DNA of 64,000 nt from Bacteroidales bacterium (GTDB lineage Bacteria; Bacteroidota; Bacteroidia; Bacteroidales; UBA12077). A program made the position numbers and the translations under genes. Positions 42,239-52,134 of this stretch are shown here, piece by piece; the stretch's first letter is position 1, and each line of letters begins with the position of its first letter. The notes beneath the pieces were generated by a model. The model searched no databases. It saw only the letters and a list, made by a program, of their open reading frames with translations, and had not been told where the DNA came from. The stretch lies in the NCBI GenBank assembly GCA_021108325.1, contig JAIORB010000006.1, positions 1-64,000 of the forward strand, in the 5' to 3' direction.

Positions 42239-43393
42239 ATGAAATCATTAAGAAGATATTTAGACAAAATAAAACCCCACTTCGAGAAAGGTGGGAAATT
42301 AGAGAAACTTGAATCTACATTTGAAGCATTTGAATCGTTTATGTTTGTTCCGGATAAAGTTACAACAAAAGGTACTCATATTCGTGATGCAAACGATATG
42401 AAAAGAACAATGGCTATCGTAGTATTAGCTGTAGTACCTACTGTCCTTTTTGGAATGTGGAATGTAGGTTATCAGCATTTTATGGCAACCGGACAAGAAG
42501 GTACATTATTTGAACTATTTTGGTTAGGGTTCCTTAAAGTCTTTCCAATTATAGTTGTTTCTTATGTTGTTGGATTAGGTATTGAATTTGCTTTTGCACA
42601 ATATCGTGGGCACGAAGTAAATGAAGGATTCCTTGTTTCAGGGATATTAATTCCTTTGATATTACCAGTGGATACACCATTATGGATGGTTGCTGTCGCA
42701 ACTGCTTTTGCTGTTATTATCGGTAAAGAAGTGTTTGGTGGAACAGGTATGAATATTCTTAATCCTGCTTTAACAGCTCGTGCATTCCTTTTCTTTGCTT
42801 ATCCTTCTTATATGTCGGGTAATGCAGTTTGGACACATGGTATGATGAATGGCGAAGGAATCATAGATTCTTACACTGGAGCAACTCCATTGGCAGAAGC
42901 TGCAGCCGGAAAAATTGACAATCTTCCCAGTGTTATAGAAATGTTTTTTGGAACAATCCCGGGATCAATTGGAGAAACATCAACTTTAGCCATATTAATT
43001 GGTGCTGCAATCCTTTTATTTACAGGAATGGCAAGTGCCAGAATTATGATATCTACTTTTATTGGTGGATTAGTCATGGGATTGTTGCTTAATGTTTTTG
43101 CAGTAAATCCATTCATGGAAATTCCTGCATGGCATCATCTTTTATTAGGCGGATTTGCTTTTGGAGCTGTATTTATGGCAACAGATCCTGTATCTGCAGC
43201 TCAAACTCCAAAAGGAAAAATCATCTATGGATTTTTGATTGGACTCTTTGCAATTTTAATCCGTGTAATAAATCCAGCTTACCCTGAAGGTGTGATGTTA
43301 GCAATTCTTTTAATGAATGTATTTGCCCCTTTAATTGATCATTATGTTATTGAGGGAAATATTAAGAAGCGATTGAAAAGAGCTAAAACATAA
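42239..43393 (+). CDS. nqrB: Na+-translocating NADH:quinone reductase subunit B
   Basis: A 384-residue membrane protein with about ten helices of the NqrB/RnfD family. The covalent FMN site is DSYTGATPLAEA with Thr216. Other hallmarks are KEVFGGTGMNILNPALTARAF and FMATDPVSAAQTPKG. It follows nqrA with an 83-base gap containing a repeat. It binds riboflavin and FMN and is central to Na+ transport. Confidence 0.95.
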   Translation: MKSLRRYLDKIKPHFEKGGKLEKLESTFEAFESFMFVPDKVTTKGTHIRDANDMKRTMAIVVLAVVPTVLFGMWNVGYQHFMATGQEGTLFELFWLGFLKVFPIIVVSYVVGLGIEFAFAQYRGHEVNEGFLVSGILIPLILPVDTPLWMVAVATAFAVIIGKEVFGGTGMNILNPALTARAFLFFAYPSYMSGNAVWTHGMMNGEGIIDSYTGATPLAEAAAGKIDNLPSVIEMFFGTIPGSIGETSTLAILIGAAILLFTGMASARIMISTFIGGLVMGLLLNVFAVNPFMEIPAWHHLLLGGFAFGAVFMATDPVSAAQTPKGKIIYGFLIGLFAILIRVINPAYPEGVMLAILLMNVFAPLIDHYVIEGNIKKRLKRAKT

Positions 43394-43396
43394 TTT

Positions 43397-43560
43397 TTGA
43401 AATTTGAAATTCGAAATTTGACAGTTTGTAATTTGTAACACAAAACCAATAACATAATAACAACTGATAATTGAATGACTATAAAATGACTATGAATGAC
43501 AATTATATAACTATTATATTTCAAATTGTAAATAGTAGATAACTAAACATTAAAAAATTA
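43397..43560. repeat. Repeat-rich nqrB-nqrC gap
   Basis: The 182-base gap holds short reiterated words (TTTGAAATTTGAAATTCGAA, and AATGACTATAAAATGACTATG) like those dispersed in Bacteroidota intergenic regions. No coding potential of note. Confidence 0.45.
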
Positions 43561-43575
43561 CATAATTATAAACAC

Positions 43576-44328
43576 ATGAGATCATATAGTAATACTTACA
43601 TATTCATTTTTTCATCTATCATGGTAATTATTGTTGCAGCTCTACTTTCTGTTGCAGCCATAACTCTTCAACCATATCAGAAGAAAAATATAGAAATCAA
43701 TAAAAAACAAAATATTCTTACTTCGATTAATATTGAAAGTACAGCTAAAGATGCTGAAGCTCTTTATGAAGAATATATTCTTGAAAGTTATACAATAAAT
43801 TATAAAGGCGAGGTAAACAAAGCTGGTGATGCTTTTACAGTTGATATGAAAAAAGAATTGGCAAAACAGATAGAAGAAAGAAACCTACCTGTTTTTGTAA
43901 GTTCATTGGAAGAAACAAAACAATATATAATTCCGGTTTATGGCAAAGGTCTTTGGGGCCCAATATGGGGATATGTTTCTTTAAAAGACGACCTTTCAAC
44001 CATTTTTGGTGCTAATTTTAGTCATAAAGCTGAAACTCCGGGCTTAGGTGCAGAAATTGATACCAAAGATTTTCAATTAAGATTTCTTGGTAAAGAAATA
44101 TTAGATGAGCAGGGCCGGTTTGTTTCTGTAAGTATTGTGAAAGGTGGTACTGCCGATCCAAACTCTAAATACGAAGTGGATGGAATTTCAGGAGGAACAA
44201 TCACAAGTAATGGTGTTGATGCCATGCTTAAAGATTGTTTAAGTAGTTACAAACCTTATTTTAAAACCATAAAACAGGCAATGCCTGAAATAGATATTGA
44301 GAATGTATCGGAACCTGTTTCGAATTAA
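43576..44328 (+). CDS. nqrC: Na+-translocating NADH:quinone reductase subunit C
   Basis: A 250-residue protein with one N-terminal membrane helix and a periplasmic domain. The flavinylation motif is DGISGGTITSNG with Thr208. The usual motif has Ala (SGAT); here it is Gly, a mild variant. GLWGPIWGYVSL and ETPGLGAEI are family hallmarks. FMN is attached by ApbE, which is encoded downstream at 47276. Confidence 0.95.
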   Translation: MRSYSNTYIFIFSSIMVIIVAALLSVAAITLQPYQKKNIEINKKQNILTSINIESTAKDAEALYEEYILESYTINYKGEVNKAGDAFTVDMKKELAKQIEERNLPVFVSSLEETKQYIIPVYGKGLWGPIWGYVSLKDDLSTIFGANFSHKAETPGLGAEIDTKDFQLRFLGKEILDEQGRFVSVSIVKGGTADPNSKYEVDGISGGTITSNGVDAMLKDCLSSYKPYFKTIKQAMPEIDIENVSEPVSN

Positions 44329-44372
44329 TCTCAAATAATTAATTAATAAGTTAAAAATTTAAACTATATATA

Positions 44373-45020
44373 ATGAGTGCAGAAAAAGAACCTCTTTTTT
44401 CAGGCAAAAATTTAAAGTTACTTACAGAACCTTTAAATGACAGTAATCCTATTACTGTTCAGGTTCTGGGTGTATGTTCGGCATTAGCTGTTACAGTAAA
44501 ACTTAAACCGGCCTTTGTAATGGCTCTTTCAGTTGTTGTAGTAATGGCTGTTTCAAATGTTGTGATTTCTTTGTTACGAAAAACCGTTCCTCCCAGAATT
44601 AGAATCATTGTTCAATTAGTAGTAATTGCAGCCATGGTTATTTTGGTCGATCAGGTATTAAAAGCTTTCTTATTTGATATTAGCAAACAGTTATCGGTTT
44701 TCGTTGGATTAATTATTACAAACTGTATTATCATGGGGCGTCTTGAAGCTTTTGCTTTAAGCAATAAACCATGGCAATCATTTCTTGATGGTATAGGAAA
44801 TGCAGCCGGATATGGTGTTATTCTTTTAATTGTTGCTTTTTTTAGAGAGCTATTAGGCTCAGGTACTATTTGGGGTTACAAAGTGATTCCTGAAAGTGTT
44901 TATGATTTTGGTTACGAAAATAATGGCTTAATGATTCTTCCTCCAATGGCACTTATTGTGGTTGGAGCAATCATATGGATTCAACGTGCTAAGAATAAGA
45001 AACTTGTAGAATCTAACTAA
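44373..45020 (+). CDS. nqrD: Na+-translocating NADH:quinone reductase subunit D
   Basis: A 215-residue membrane protein with about six helices of the NqrD/RnfE family: NPITVQVLGVCSALAVT, ITNCIIMGRLEAFA and AFFRELLGSGTIWG are diagnostic. The Cys residues in LGVCSALA and TNCIIMG match the inner Fe-S site of the D/E pair. It lies 12 bases before nqrE. Confidence 0.95.
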   Translation: MSAEKEPLFSGKNLKLLTEPLNDSNPITVQVLGVCSALAVTVKLKPAFVMALSVVVVMAVSNVVISLLRKTVPPRIRIIVQLVVIAAMVILVDQVLKAFLFDISKQLSVFVGLIITNCIIMGRLEAFALSNKPWQSFLDGIGNAAGYGVILLIVAFFRELLGSGTIWGYKVIPESVYDFGYENNGLMILPPMALIVVGAIIWIQRAKNKKLVESN

Positions 45021-45032
45021 AAAATTAAATAG

Positions 45033-45650
45033 ATGGAAAACTTAGTTAATATATTTGTCAAGTCAGTATTTATCGACAATATGATATTTGCCTACTTCCT
45101 TGGAATGTGTTCGTATCTGGCAGTATCAAAAACGGTAAAAACTTCTACAGGATTAGGAATTGCTGTAATATTTGTATTAGGATTTACGGTACCTGTCGAC
45201 TATTTAATCGAAAACTTTTTATTAAAAGAAGGTGCTTTAGTTTGGTTGAGCCCAAAATTTGCCGATGTTGATTTAAGCTTTTTAAGTTTTATTATATTCA
45301 TTGCAGTAATCGCATCTATGGTACAATTGGTCGAAATGATTATTGAAAAATTTTCACCAACATTATATAATTCATTAGGTATATTTCTACCTCTAATTGC
45401 TGTTAACTGTGCAATTTTAGGAGGATCTTTATTTATGCAGGAACGTGCTTACAATAATATTGCAGAAGCAACTGCATTTGGATTGGGATCCGGTGTTGGA
45501 TGGTTTCTTGCAATTGTTGGTATTGCTGCAATTCGTGAGAAAATAAGATATTCAAATGTGCCTGATCCGCTAAAAGGCCTGGGAATTACTTTTATAATTA
45601 CAGGTTTAATGGGAATAGCCTTTATGGGTTTTATGGGAATTAAATTGTAA
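45033..45650 (+). CDS. nqrE: Na+-translocating NADH:quinone reductase subunit E
   Basis: A 205-residue membrane protein of the NqrE/RnfA family: [15 protein letters not shown] and [20 protein letters not shown] are diagnostic, each with a Cys for the shared Fe-S centre with NqrD. The two form the antiparallel pair of the complex. Confidence 0.95.
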   Translation: MENLVNIFVKSVFIDNMIFAYFLGMCSYLAVSKTVKTSTGLGIAVIFVLGFTVPVDYLIENFLLKEGALVWLSPKFADVDLSFLSFIIFIAVIASMVQLVEMIIEKFSPTLYNSLGIFLPLIAVNCAILGGSLFMQERAYNNIAEATAFGLGSGVGWFLAIVGIAAIREKIRYSNVPDPLKGLGITFIITGLMGIAFMGFMGIKL

Positions 45651-45654
45651 TAAT

Positions 45655-45867
45655 GGCCATTAGATATTGGCTATTAGCTGTTAGCAAAAAATGAGAAATT
45701 TCAGAAAATTAAATATTTGGATAAATGGTATTTATTATTGTACAAGAATTAAATTTTATCCCAAAAGAAAAAATTGTTGCTATAATTGAATTACTAAATA
45801 AAGAACAAAAAATGGTAAATAGCCTTATTAATAAACTAAAGGCTAATAGCTAAATACTAAAAGCTAA
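45655..45867. repeat. Mobile-like repeat unit in the nqrE-nqrF gap with a decayed four-helix-bundle ORF
   Basis: The unit starts with GGCCATTAGATATTGGCTATTAGC and ends with GGCTAATAGCTAAATACTAAAAGCT. Its ends are inverted TTAGC-type words. It carries the pseudogene at 45691-45853. It resembles units that surround 'four helix bundle' (S23/23S rRNA intervening-sequence) genes in Bacteroidota, here in a 223-base gap within an essential operon. Confidence 0.55.
45691..45853 (+). pseudogene. Decayed four-helix-bundle (S23/IVP-like) protein gene
   Basis: The start MRNFRKLNIWINGI is the classic beginning of four-helix-bundle proteins. After about 21 codons the frame is lost; another frame gives FIPKEKIVAIIELLNKEQ and then LINKLKANS, the usual C-terminus. 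About half of the normal 115-120 residues is missing. The terminal LKANS codons form part of the terminal repeat. Confidence 0.6.
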
Positions 45868-45873
45868 ATAAAA

Positions 45874-47130
45874 ATGATATTATTAACATCACAAATTACA
45901 GTTATCCTGTTAAGTATTGCAATATTCTTAACAATAATTCTTGCATTGGTTATGATGCTTTTATATGCAAGAAAAAAACTTACTCCACAAGGTGAAGTTA
46001 AGTTAAACATTAATGATGAAAAAGAATTAGAAGTTAATCCGGGTAGCACATTACTTACAACTTTATCCAATAACGAAATATACTTACCATCTGCTTGTGG
46101 TGGTGGTGGTACTTGTGGTATGTGTAAATGCCAGGTTTTAGATGGTGGTGGTACAATATTACCAACCGAAACAGGTTTCTTTACTCGTAAAGAAGCTCAA
46201 AACTATTGGCGTTTAGGTTGTCAGGTAAAAGTAAGAAATGACATGAAAATTGGCATTCCAAAAGAAATAATGGGAATTAAGAAATGGGAATGCGAAGTTA
46301 TTTCAAATAGAAACGTTGCAACCTTTATTAAGGAATTTGTCGTTAAATTACCTGAAGGTGAAGAACTCAACTTTCAATCAGGTGGATATATTCAAATCGA
46401 CGTTCCTAAAATTGAAGTTGAATTTAAAGATATGGTCATTGAAGAGCAGTTCCGTGATGAGTGGGATCAGTACAATATGTGGAACTTAAAAATGAAAAAT
46501 ACTGAAGAAACATATCGCGCGTACTCAATGGCTAATTATCCAAAAGAAGGAAATATTGTAAAACTAAATATACGTATTGCAACTCCTCCTTGGGACAGAT
46601 CAAAAGGAGCATTCCAAAAAGTTAACTCCGGAATTTGTTCATCTTATATTTTCTCAAGAAAGCCAGGTGATAAAGTAATGATATCTGGTCCATACGGTGA
46701 ATTTTTTATTAAGGATACTGATCGTGAAATGATGTATATAGGTGGTGGCGCAGGTATGGCACCATTACGTTCACATATTTTCCATTTGTTCCATACTTTA
46801 AAAACAGGAAGAAAAGTTACTTATTGGTACGGAGCGCGTTCTAAGCGTGAAGTATTTTACGAAGAGGAATTCATGGAAATTGAAAAGAAATTTCCTAATT
46901 TCAAATTTAATATAGCTTTATCGGAACCTAAAGAAGAAGATAAATGGACCGGATTAACCGGATTCATTCATCAGGTACTTTACAACGAATACTTAAGCAA
47001 ACATGAAGAACCTGAGGAAATTGAATATTATTTATGTGGACCACCAGTAATGAACGACGCTGTTCAGAAAATGATTTATGATTTAGGAATACCAGATGAA
47101 ATGTTGGCATTCGACGATTTTGGTGGATAA
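45874..47130 (+). CDS. nqrF: Na+-translocating NADH:quinone reductase subunit F
   Basis: A 418-residue protein: one N-terminal helix, a 2Fe-2S ferredoxin domain with ACGGGGTCGMCKCQV and the fourth Cys in LGCQVKV, then an FAD/NADH reductase domain (RAYSMANYP for FAD; GGGAGMAPLRSH for NADH; YLCGPPVMNDAV). It is the NADH entry point of Nqr. The gene is last in the operon and is followed by a terminator. Confidence 0.95.
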   Translation: MILLTSQITVILLSIAIFLTIILALVMMLLYARKKLTPQGEVKLNINDEKELEVNPGSTLLTTLSNNEIYLPSACGGGGTCGMCKCQVLDGGGTILPTETGFFTRKEAQNYWRLGCQVKVRNDMKIGIPKEIMGIKKWECEVISNRNVATFIKEFVVKLPEGEELNFQSGGYIQIDVPKIEVEFKDMVIEEQFRDEWDQYNMWNLKMKNTEETYRAYSMANYPKEGNIVKLNIRIATPPWDRSKGAFQKVNSGICSSYIFSRKPGDKVMISGPYGEFFIKDTDREMMYIGGGAGMAPLRSHIFHLFHTLKTGRKVTYWYGARSKREVFYEEEFMEIEKKFPNFKFNIALSEPKEEDKWTGLTGFIHQVLYNEYLSKHEEPEEIEYYLCGPPVMNDAVQKMIYDLGIPDEMLAFDDFGG

Positions 47131-47150
47131 ACTAATTATATAGAGAACCG

Positions 47151-47185
47151 AACCGGATTGCATTTGCTTTCCGGTTTTTTATTTT
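47151..47185 (+). terminator. Terminator after nqrF
   Basis: AACCGGA (47151-47157) pairs with CCGGTT (47171-47176), followed by a T-run. It lies between nqrF and apbE, so apbE is probably transcribed separately or by readthrough. Confidence 0.65.
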
Positions 47186-47275
47186 TATTAAAAATAGTAA
47201 CTGAAAAAATTGATTTTTAGTAAAAAATCTCCTTAACTTCGTAATACTTTTTGCTTTTTGAATAAAATATTGGTT

Positions 47276-48283
47276 ATGAGAAATTTAATTGCATTGTTAA
47301 TTGCAGGACAAATTTTAATGTCCTGTAATCAAAAGCTAAAGACAACATATATTTCGTTTGGTGGTTTTACTCAGGGAACAACTTACCACATAACTTACGA
47401 AAGTATAGATAGTATAGATTACAAGGACGAAATTGAATATCTTCTAACTGAATTCGACACTTCTCTGTCAAATTATAATCCTCAATCGGTAATATCTAAA
47501 ATTAATCGAAATGAATTGGATAAAATAGATATGTACTTAAATGTGGTTTTACAAAAAGCTGAGGAAGTATATAAATCAACAAACGGTGCATTCGATATTA
47601 CCGTAGCGCCTTTGGTTAATGCCTGGGGATTTGGTTTTAAAAACAAAGAGAAAATGTCCGATGCAAAAGTTGATAGCATTCTTAACTTTATTGGATTTGA
47701 CAAGATCAGTATAAAAGACTCTATTATAATTAAACACGACCCACGCATTATGTTAGATATGAATGCAATTGCTCAGGGTTATTCAGTTGATGTTATTGCA
47801 GATTTTCTTGAACAAAAAGGAATAACAAATTATTTAGTTGAAATTGGTGGTGAAGTAAAAACTAAAGGATTAAATAGCAAAGGTAAAACATGGAAGATTG
47901 GCATTGATAAACCTTTTGATAATAACTTTGTACCAGGTGAGAATTTACAAGCCATTATAAAACTCACCAACAAATCACTAGCTACATCTGGTAATTACCG
48001 TAAGTTTTATGAACGTAACGGAGTAAAATATTCTCACACTATTAATCCTAAAACAGGTTATCCTGTTACACACCCATTATTAAGTGCAACTGTAATTGCA
48101 AATGATTGCATGACTGCTGATGCGTACGCAACAGCTTTTATGGTCATGGGTTTGGAAAAAGCTTCTAAACTTGTAGAAAAATTACCAGATATTGAAGCTT
48201 ATTTTATTTATTGTGATGAGAATGGTAACTATCAGGGAAAAGCAACACCTGCAATACAAGAACTAATTGAAGAAGTTGAATAA
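47276..48283 (+). CDS. apbE: FAD:protein FMN transferase
   Basis: A 335-residue lipoprotein of the ApbE family. I place the start at ATG 47276, which gives the lipobox LMSC; the frame is open to a TTG at 47258. Family hallmarks are GGFTQGTTYHI, IMLDMNAIAQGYSVD, LVEIGGEVKTKG and KSLATSGNYRKF. It transfers FMN from FAD to Thr in SGAT-type motifs at the outer face of the membrane, here almost certainly NqrB Thr216 and NqrC Thr208. Its place after nqrF fits. Confidence 0.93.
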   Translation: MRNLIALLIAGQILMSCNQKLKTTYISFGGFTQGTTYHITYESIDSIDYKDEIEYLLTEFDTSLSNYNPQSVISKINRNELDKIDMYLNVVLQKAEEVYKSTNGAFDITVAPLVNAWGFGFKNKEKMSDAKVDSILNFIGFDKISIKDSIIIKHDPRIMLDMNAIAQGYSVDVIADFLEQKGITNYLVEIGGEVKTKGLNSKGKTWKIGIDKPFDNNFVPGENLQAIIKLTNKSLATSGNYRKFYERNGVKYSHTINPKTGYPVTHPLLSATVIANDCMTADAYATAFMVMGLEKASKLVEKLPDIEAYFIYCDENGNYQGKATPAIQELIEEVE

Positions 48284-48289
48284 AAATAG

Positions 48290-48318
48290 AAAGAGCGGAT
48301 CAAATTGGTCCGCTCTTT
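48290..48318. terminator. Bidirectional terminator between apbE and dsbD
   Basis: AAAGAGCGGA (48290-48299) pairs perfectly with TCCGCTCTTT (48309-48318). The two genes converge. Confidence 0.85.
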
Positions 48319-48327
48319 ATAATATGT

Positions 48328-50325
48328 CTAATTTTTCTTTTTAAACTCTTCAACTCCCAAATCTAAAAACTTAATAAAATTATCAATATTCAGGTCGTAA
48401 CCTTTGGGCTCAACCAAAGTTTCTCCATTTGTATCAATCAAAACATAATATGGTTGACTATTAATACTATATTTTGTTATCTGAAAATCAGCATATTTTT
48501 TACCTAAAGTCTTTTTTACTTTTCCATCGTATGCTGAGGTTACCCATTCATCTTCCGGCAATTTAGTTCTGTCATCAACATAAAGTGCAATTATTAAATA
48601 ATCATCTTGTAAACGCTTTAACACTTTCGGATCAGACCAAACTTTATTTTCCATTTCTTTACAATTTGCACAAGCATGTCCTTTAAAATCCAAAAGAACA
48701 GGTTTGTTTAATTTCTTTGCACAAGTCATTCCTTGTTCATAATCAAAGTATCCTTCTAATCCGTGAGGTAAATGCAAAATATCGCTATATTTTGGATTTT
48801 CACATAATGATGTAGGTTCGGCTTTTTGTGAACCCGAAACATTAATAAGCTGTGACTTTGAAATATCAAACTGTTGAGCCGATTTTGGAGGAATTAATGC
48901 AGAAACTGCATTTAAATCAGCACCAAACAAACCTGGCAACAAATACAAAGCAAACGTAAATGAAACCATAGCTATAACTAATCTTGGAACTGAAATAAAA
49001 GGAATCTCACTATCGTGCGAGAATTTTAATTTCCCTAACAAGTATATTCCCAGTAAGATAAATATGACAATCCATATTGCCAGGTAAACATCTCTGCTAA
49101 GAATGTTTAAATGATATGTTTGGTCGATATTAGCAATAAATTTAAGTGAGAATGCCAATATAATAAATCCTAAAACTACTTTTACAGAATTCATCCAACC
49201 GCCTGATTTTGGCAAGCCTTTTAACATCCTTGGAAAAATAGCAAACAAGGTAAATGGTAATGCAAATGCCAAACCAAATGCAAACATTCCTATTAGTGGC
49301 TCAAGAACAGCACCGGCAGCAGCTTTTACCAGTAAAACACCAACGATTGGTCCCGTACAGCTAAACGAAACAATTACTAATGTAAAAGCCATAAAGAACG
49401 ATGCTAAATATCCTCCTTTATCAACCTGTTTATCGGCTTTATTAGCTAATCCTGAAGGCAATATAATTTCGAACATTCCAAAAAATGATGCAGCAAAAGC
49501 AATAAACAATACAAAGAAAATTGTATTTGGAATCCAATGTGTACTTAAACCGGTTGTAAAATCAGCACCTGCACTTGTTAACGAAACAATTAAACCTACA
49601 CTTGCATATAAAACAACAATTGAAACTCCGAAAATTAAAGCCTTAATAATTGAATTAAACTTAGACGATTCTCCTTGCATAAAAAACGATACCGTCATTG
49701 GAATCATAGGAAAAACACATGGTGTTAAAACGCCAGCTAAACCCAAAACAAAAGACAGTAAGAGAAATCCCCAGATGGATTTACTTTCACTTACTGGTTC
49801 TGAACTTATTTTTTCAGTTAAATCAACTATCGGACTTAAAGGATCAACAGCCACTGTTTGTGCTGGTTTTGCTCCTTCAACTTTTACTTTAAAATCAGGG
49901 TTAAAGTAAACACATTTATCATCCTGGCAAACCTGGAATTCTATTGATCCGGTTATAACAAAGGACTCATTTGTTAATACTTTAATCTGTTGAACAAAAG
50001 TTGCCTTATGGCTAAAATATTTAACTTTCATATTAAATACTTCATCCATCACTTCTTCCGGCTCAGGACTCTCGGAAGGTGTTCCAATAAGTTCAAATTT
50101 ATCTGACTCGTCAATATAAAATGTTGTACGAACCGGTCCTCCCTCATCAAAATATTGTGAGTAAAGATGCCAATTCATATCAATATTTGCTTCAAATATG
50201 ATTTCGGCAATTCCTTCTCCGGTATTTTTACTTTTATATTTCCATTTTACCGGATCAACTATTTGTGCAAAAACACCATAAGAAAAAATAATTAAAATAC
50301 TTGTTAATAGAGCTATTCTTTTCAT
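48328..50325 (-). CDS. dsbD: Thiol:disulfide interchange protein DsbD
   Basis: A 665-residue protein with signal peptide. Domain order: N-terminal periplasmic domain with a Cys pair (CQDDKCVYF), eight-helix membrane domain with PCVFPMIPMTVSFF and SFSCTGPIVG, and a C-terminal thioredoxin domain with CANC in GHACANCKEME. It carries electrons from cytoplasmic thioredoxin to periplasmic thiol proteins. The layout is complete and normal. Confidence 0.93.
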   Translation of the reverse strand: MKRIALLTSILIIFSYGVFAQIVDPVKWKYKSKNTGEGIAEIIFEANIDMNWHLYSQYFDEGGPVRTTFYIDESDKFELIGTPSESPEPEEVMDEVFNMKVKYFSHKATFVQQIKVLTNESFVITGSIEFQVCQDDKCVYFNPDFKVKVEGAKPAQTVAVDPLSPIVDLTEKISSEPVSESKSIWGFLLLSFVLGLAGVLTPCVFPMIPMTVSFFMQGESSKFNSIIKALIFGVSIVVLYASVGLIVSLTSAGADFTTGLSTHWIPNTIFFVLFIAFAASFFGMFEIILPSGLANKADKQVDKGGYLASFFMAFTLVIVSFSCTGPIVGVLLVKAAAGAVLEPLIGMFAFGLAFALPFTLFAIFPRMLKGLPKSGGWMNSVKVVLGFIILAFSLKFIANIDQTYHLNILSRDVYLAIWIVIFILLGIYLLGKLKFSHDSEIPFISVPRLVIAMVSFTFALYLLPGLFGADLNAVSALIPPKSAQQFDISKSQLINVSGSQKAEPTSLCENPKYSDILHLPHGLEGYFDYEQGMTCAKKLNKPVLLDFKGHACANCKEMENKVWSDPKVLKRLQDDYLIIALYVDDRTKLPEDEWVTSAYDGKVKKTLGKKYADFQITKYSINSQPYYVLIDTNGETLVEPKGYDLNIDNFIKFLDLGVEEFKKKN

Positions 50326-50471
50326 GATTAAGGTTTGTTTTTAATAAAGTCTCAAATTTAAGAATTAAGTATCAATTTAAAAAAATACACAAAGCTTTTA
50401 ATATCTATATATATAGATATTAACAAACTTTAACAAGCTGCTAATTAAAAAAAAGTAATAAGATTTATGGA

Positions 50472-52022
50472 TTAGTCTTTAATTATTTCTCCATTTTCAT
50501 CAAAGAAATGGAACTCAAGAAGTTGGTATGAACTAACTGACTCAATATTAATTTTTTTCTTGAATTTAAGAAACCATTTAAATTTCTTTGAGAAAAGTCC
50601 ATGTTTAATATACCCGGCTATATAAGGATGTACTTTTAGGGTAAGTTTTTTATAATTTGCTTCGTTAATTAAGAAGCTAATATAATTTTCAATATCGTCG
50701 ACAAATAAAACGCTTGGGGTTATTTCTCCTGAGCCTTTACATGTCGGACATTTTTCCATTATTTCTATGTTCAGTTCAGGCCTAACTCTTTGTCGTGTAA
50801 TTTGCATCAATCCAAACTTACTTAAAGGCAGAATATTGTGCTTTGTTCTGTCGGAAGACATAGCTTCTTTCATTTTATCGTAAACTCTTTGCCTGTTATC
50901 TGCATTATGCATATCGATAAAATCCACAACTATTATTCCACCCATATCACGGAGTCTCAATTGTCGTGCAACTGCATCAGCGGCTGCCAGATTTACTTCC
51001 AGAGCATTTGATTCCTGATTTTCACCTAATTTTGAACGATTCCCACTATTAACATCAATTACATGCAATGCTTCGGTATGTTCAATTATTAAATATGCTC
51101 CACTCTTAAAAGAAATCGTTTTCCCGAATGATGATTTTATTTGTTTATCAACACCATAATGATCAAAAATAGGTTGATCTCCTTCGAAATGCTTAACTAT
51201 CTTACCTTTTTCAGGGGCAATAGTATTAATGTAATCTTTTAACTCACGATAAACGGTATCTTCATTAACAAAAATATTATTAAATGATCCATTCAAAACA
51301 TCGCGTAACACAGCCGAGGTTCTATTAAGCTCACTAATAACTAATCGTGGAACGTTGCCGTGTGTAATCTTTTCAAAAGCTATCTCCCATTTTTCAACTA
51401 AGCTTCGAAGCTCTGAATCCAGAACAGCAACTTTTTTACTTTCAGCAACAGTTCTAACAATTACACCGTAATTTTTAGGTTTTATACTTTCTACAAGTTT
51501 CTTTAATCTTTTCTTTTCCTCAGGAGATTCAATCTTTTGAGAAATTGAAACTTTATTTGCAAATGGTATTAAAACGAGGTTTCTACCCGCAATAGAAATT
51601 TCAGAACTTAATCGAGGGCCTTTTGTAGAAATGGGTTCTTTTGCAATCTGAACAAGAACCAATTGTCCCGATTTAAGGACATCGGTAATTTTACCGTTTT
51701 TGTCAATATCCGGTTCAATTTTTATTTTAGGTATAGAAGTAGCTTTCCCTTTTCTAGCCAACGAACTTTTAACAAATTTATTAAGTGTACGAAATTGAGG
51801 GCCTAAATCGAGATAATGCAAAAATGCATCCTTGCTGTAACCAACGTCGATAAAAGCTGCATTGAGTCCGGGCATTATACGTTTTACCTTAGCCAGGTAA
51901 ATGTCTCCAACCGCGAATTGTAAATTTCTTTTTTCTTTATTTAACTCAACAAGCTGCTTATTTTCTAATAAGGCTATGGCAATTTCAGAGGGGGTTACAT
52001 CAATTACTAGTTCGGTACTCAC
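50472..52022 (-). CDS. rng: Ribonuclease G (RNase E/G family)
   Basis: A 516-residue protein: S1-like N-terminal domain (IYLAKVKRIMPGLNAAFIDVG), catalytic DNase-I-like domain with Asp in HVIDVNSGN and VVDFIDMHNADNR, and the zinc-link CPTCKGSG. It processes rRNA and degrades mRNA in the cytoplasm. The gene order with HU downstream on the same strand is usual in Bacteroidota. Confidence 0.95.
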   Translation of the reverse strand: MSTELVIDVTPSEIAIALLENKQLVELNKEKRNLQFAVGDIYLAKVKRIMPGLNAAFIDVGYSKDAFLHYLDLGPQFRTLNKFVKSSLARKGKATSIPKIKIEPDIDKNGKITDVLKSGQLVLVQIAKEPISTKGPRLSSEISIAGRNLVLIPFANKVSISQKIESPEEKKRLKKLVESIKPKNYGVIVRTVAESKKVAVLDSELRSLVEKWEIAFEKITHGNVPRLVISELNRTSAVLRDVLNGSFNNIFVNEDTVYRELKDYINTIAPEKGKIVKHFEGDQPIFDHYGVDKQIKSSFGKTISFKSGAYLIIEHTEALHVIDVNSGNRSKLGENQESNALEVNLAAADAVARQLRLRDMGGIIVVDFIDMHNADNRQRVYDKMKEAMSSDRTKHNILPLSKFGLMQITRQRVRPELNIEIMEKCPTCKGSGEITPSVLFVDDIENYISFLINEANYKKLTLKVHPYIAGYIKHGLFSKKFKWFLKFKKKINIESVSSYQLLEFHFFDENGEIIKD

Positions 52023-52134
52023 GTGTCCTTCTTCTAATTTAGTAATACTATAGTTATATAAAACAATTTAAACCTAAAGAAGACAAACTTCAATAGGTTC
52101 AAATTATTAATTCGTTTAGAATAATCTACTTATT

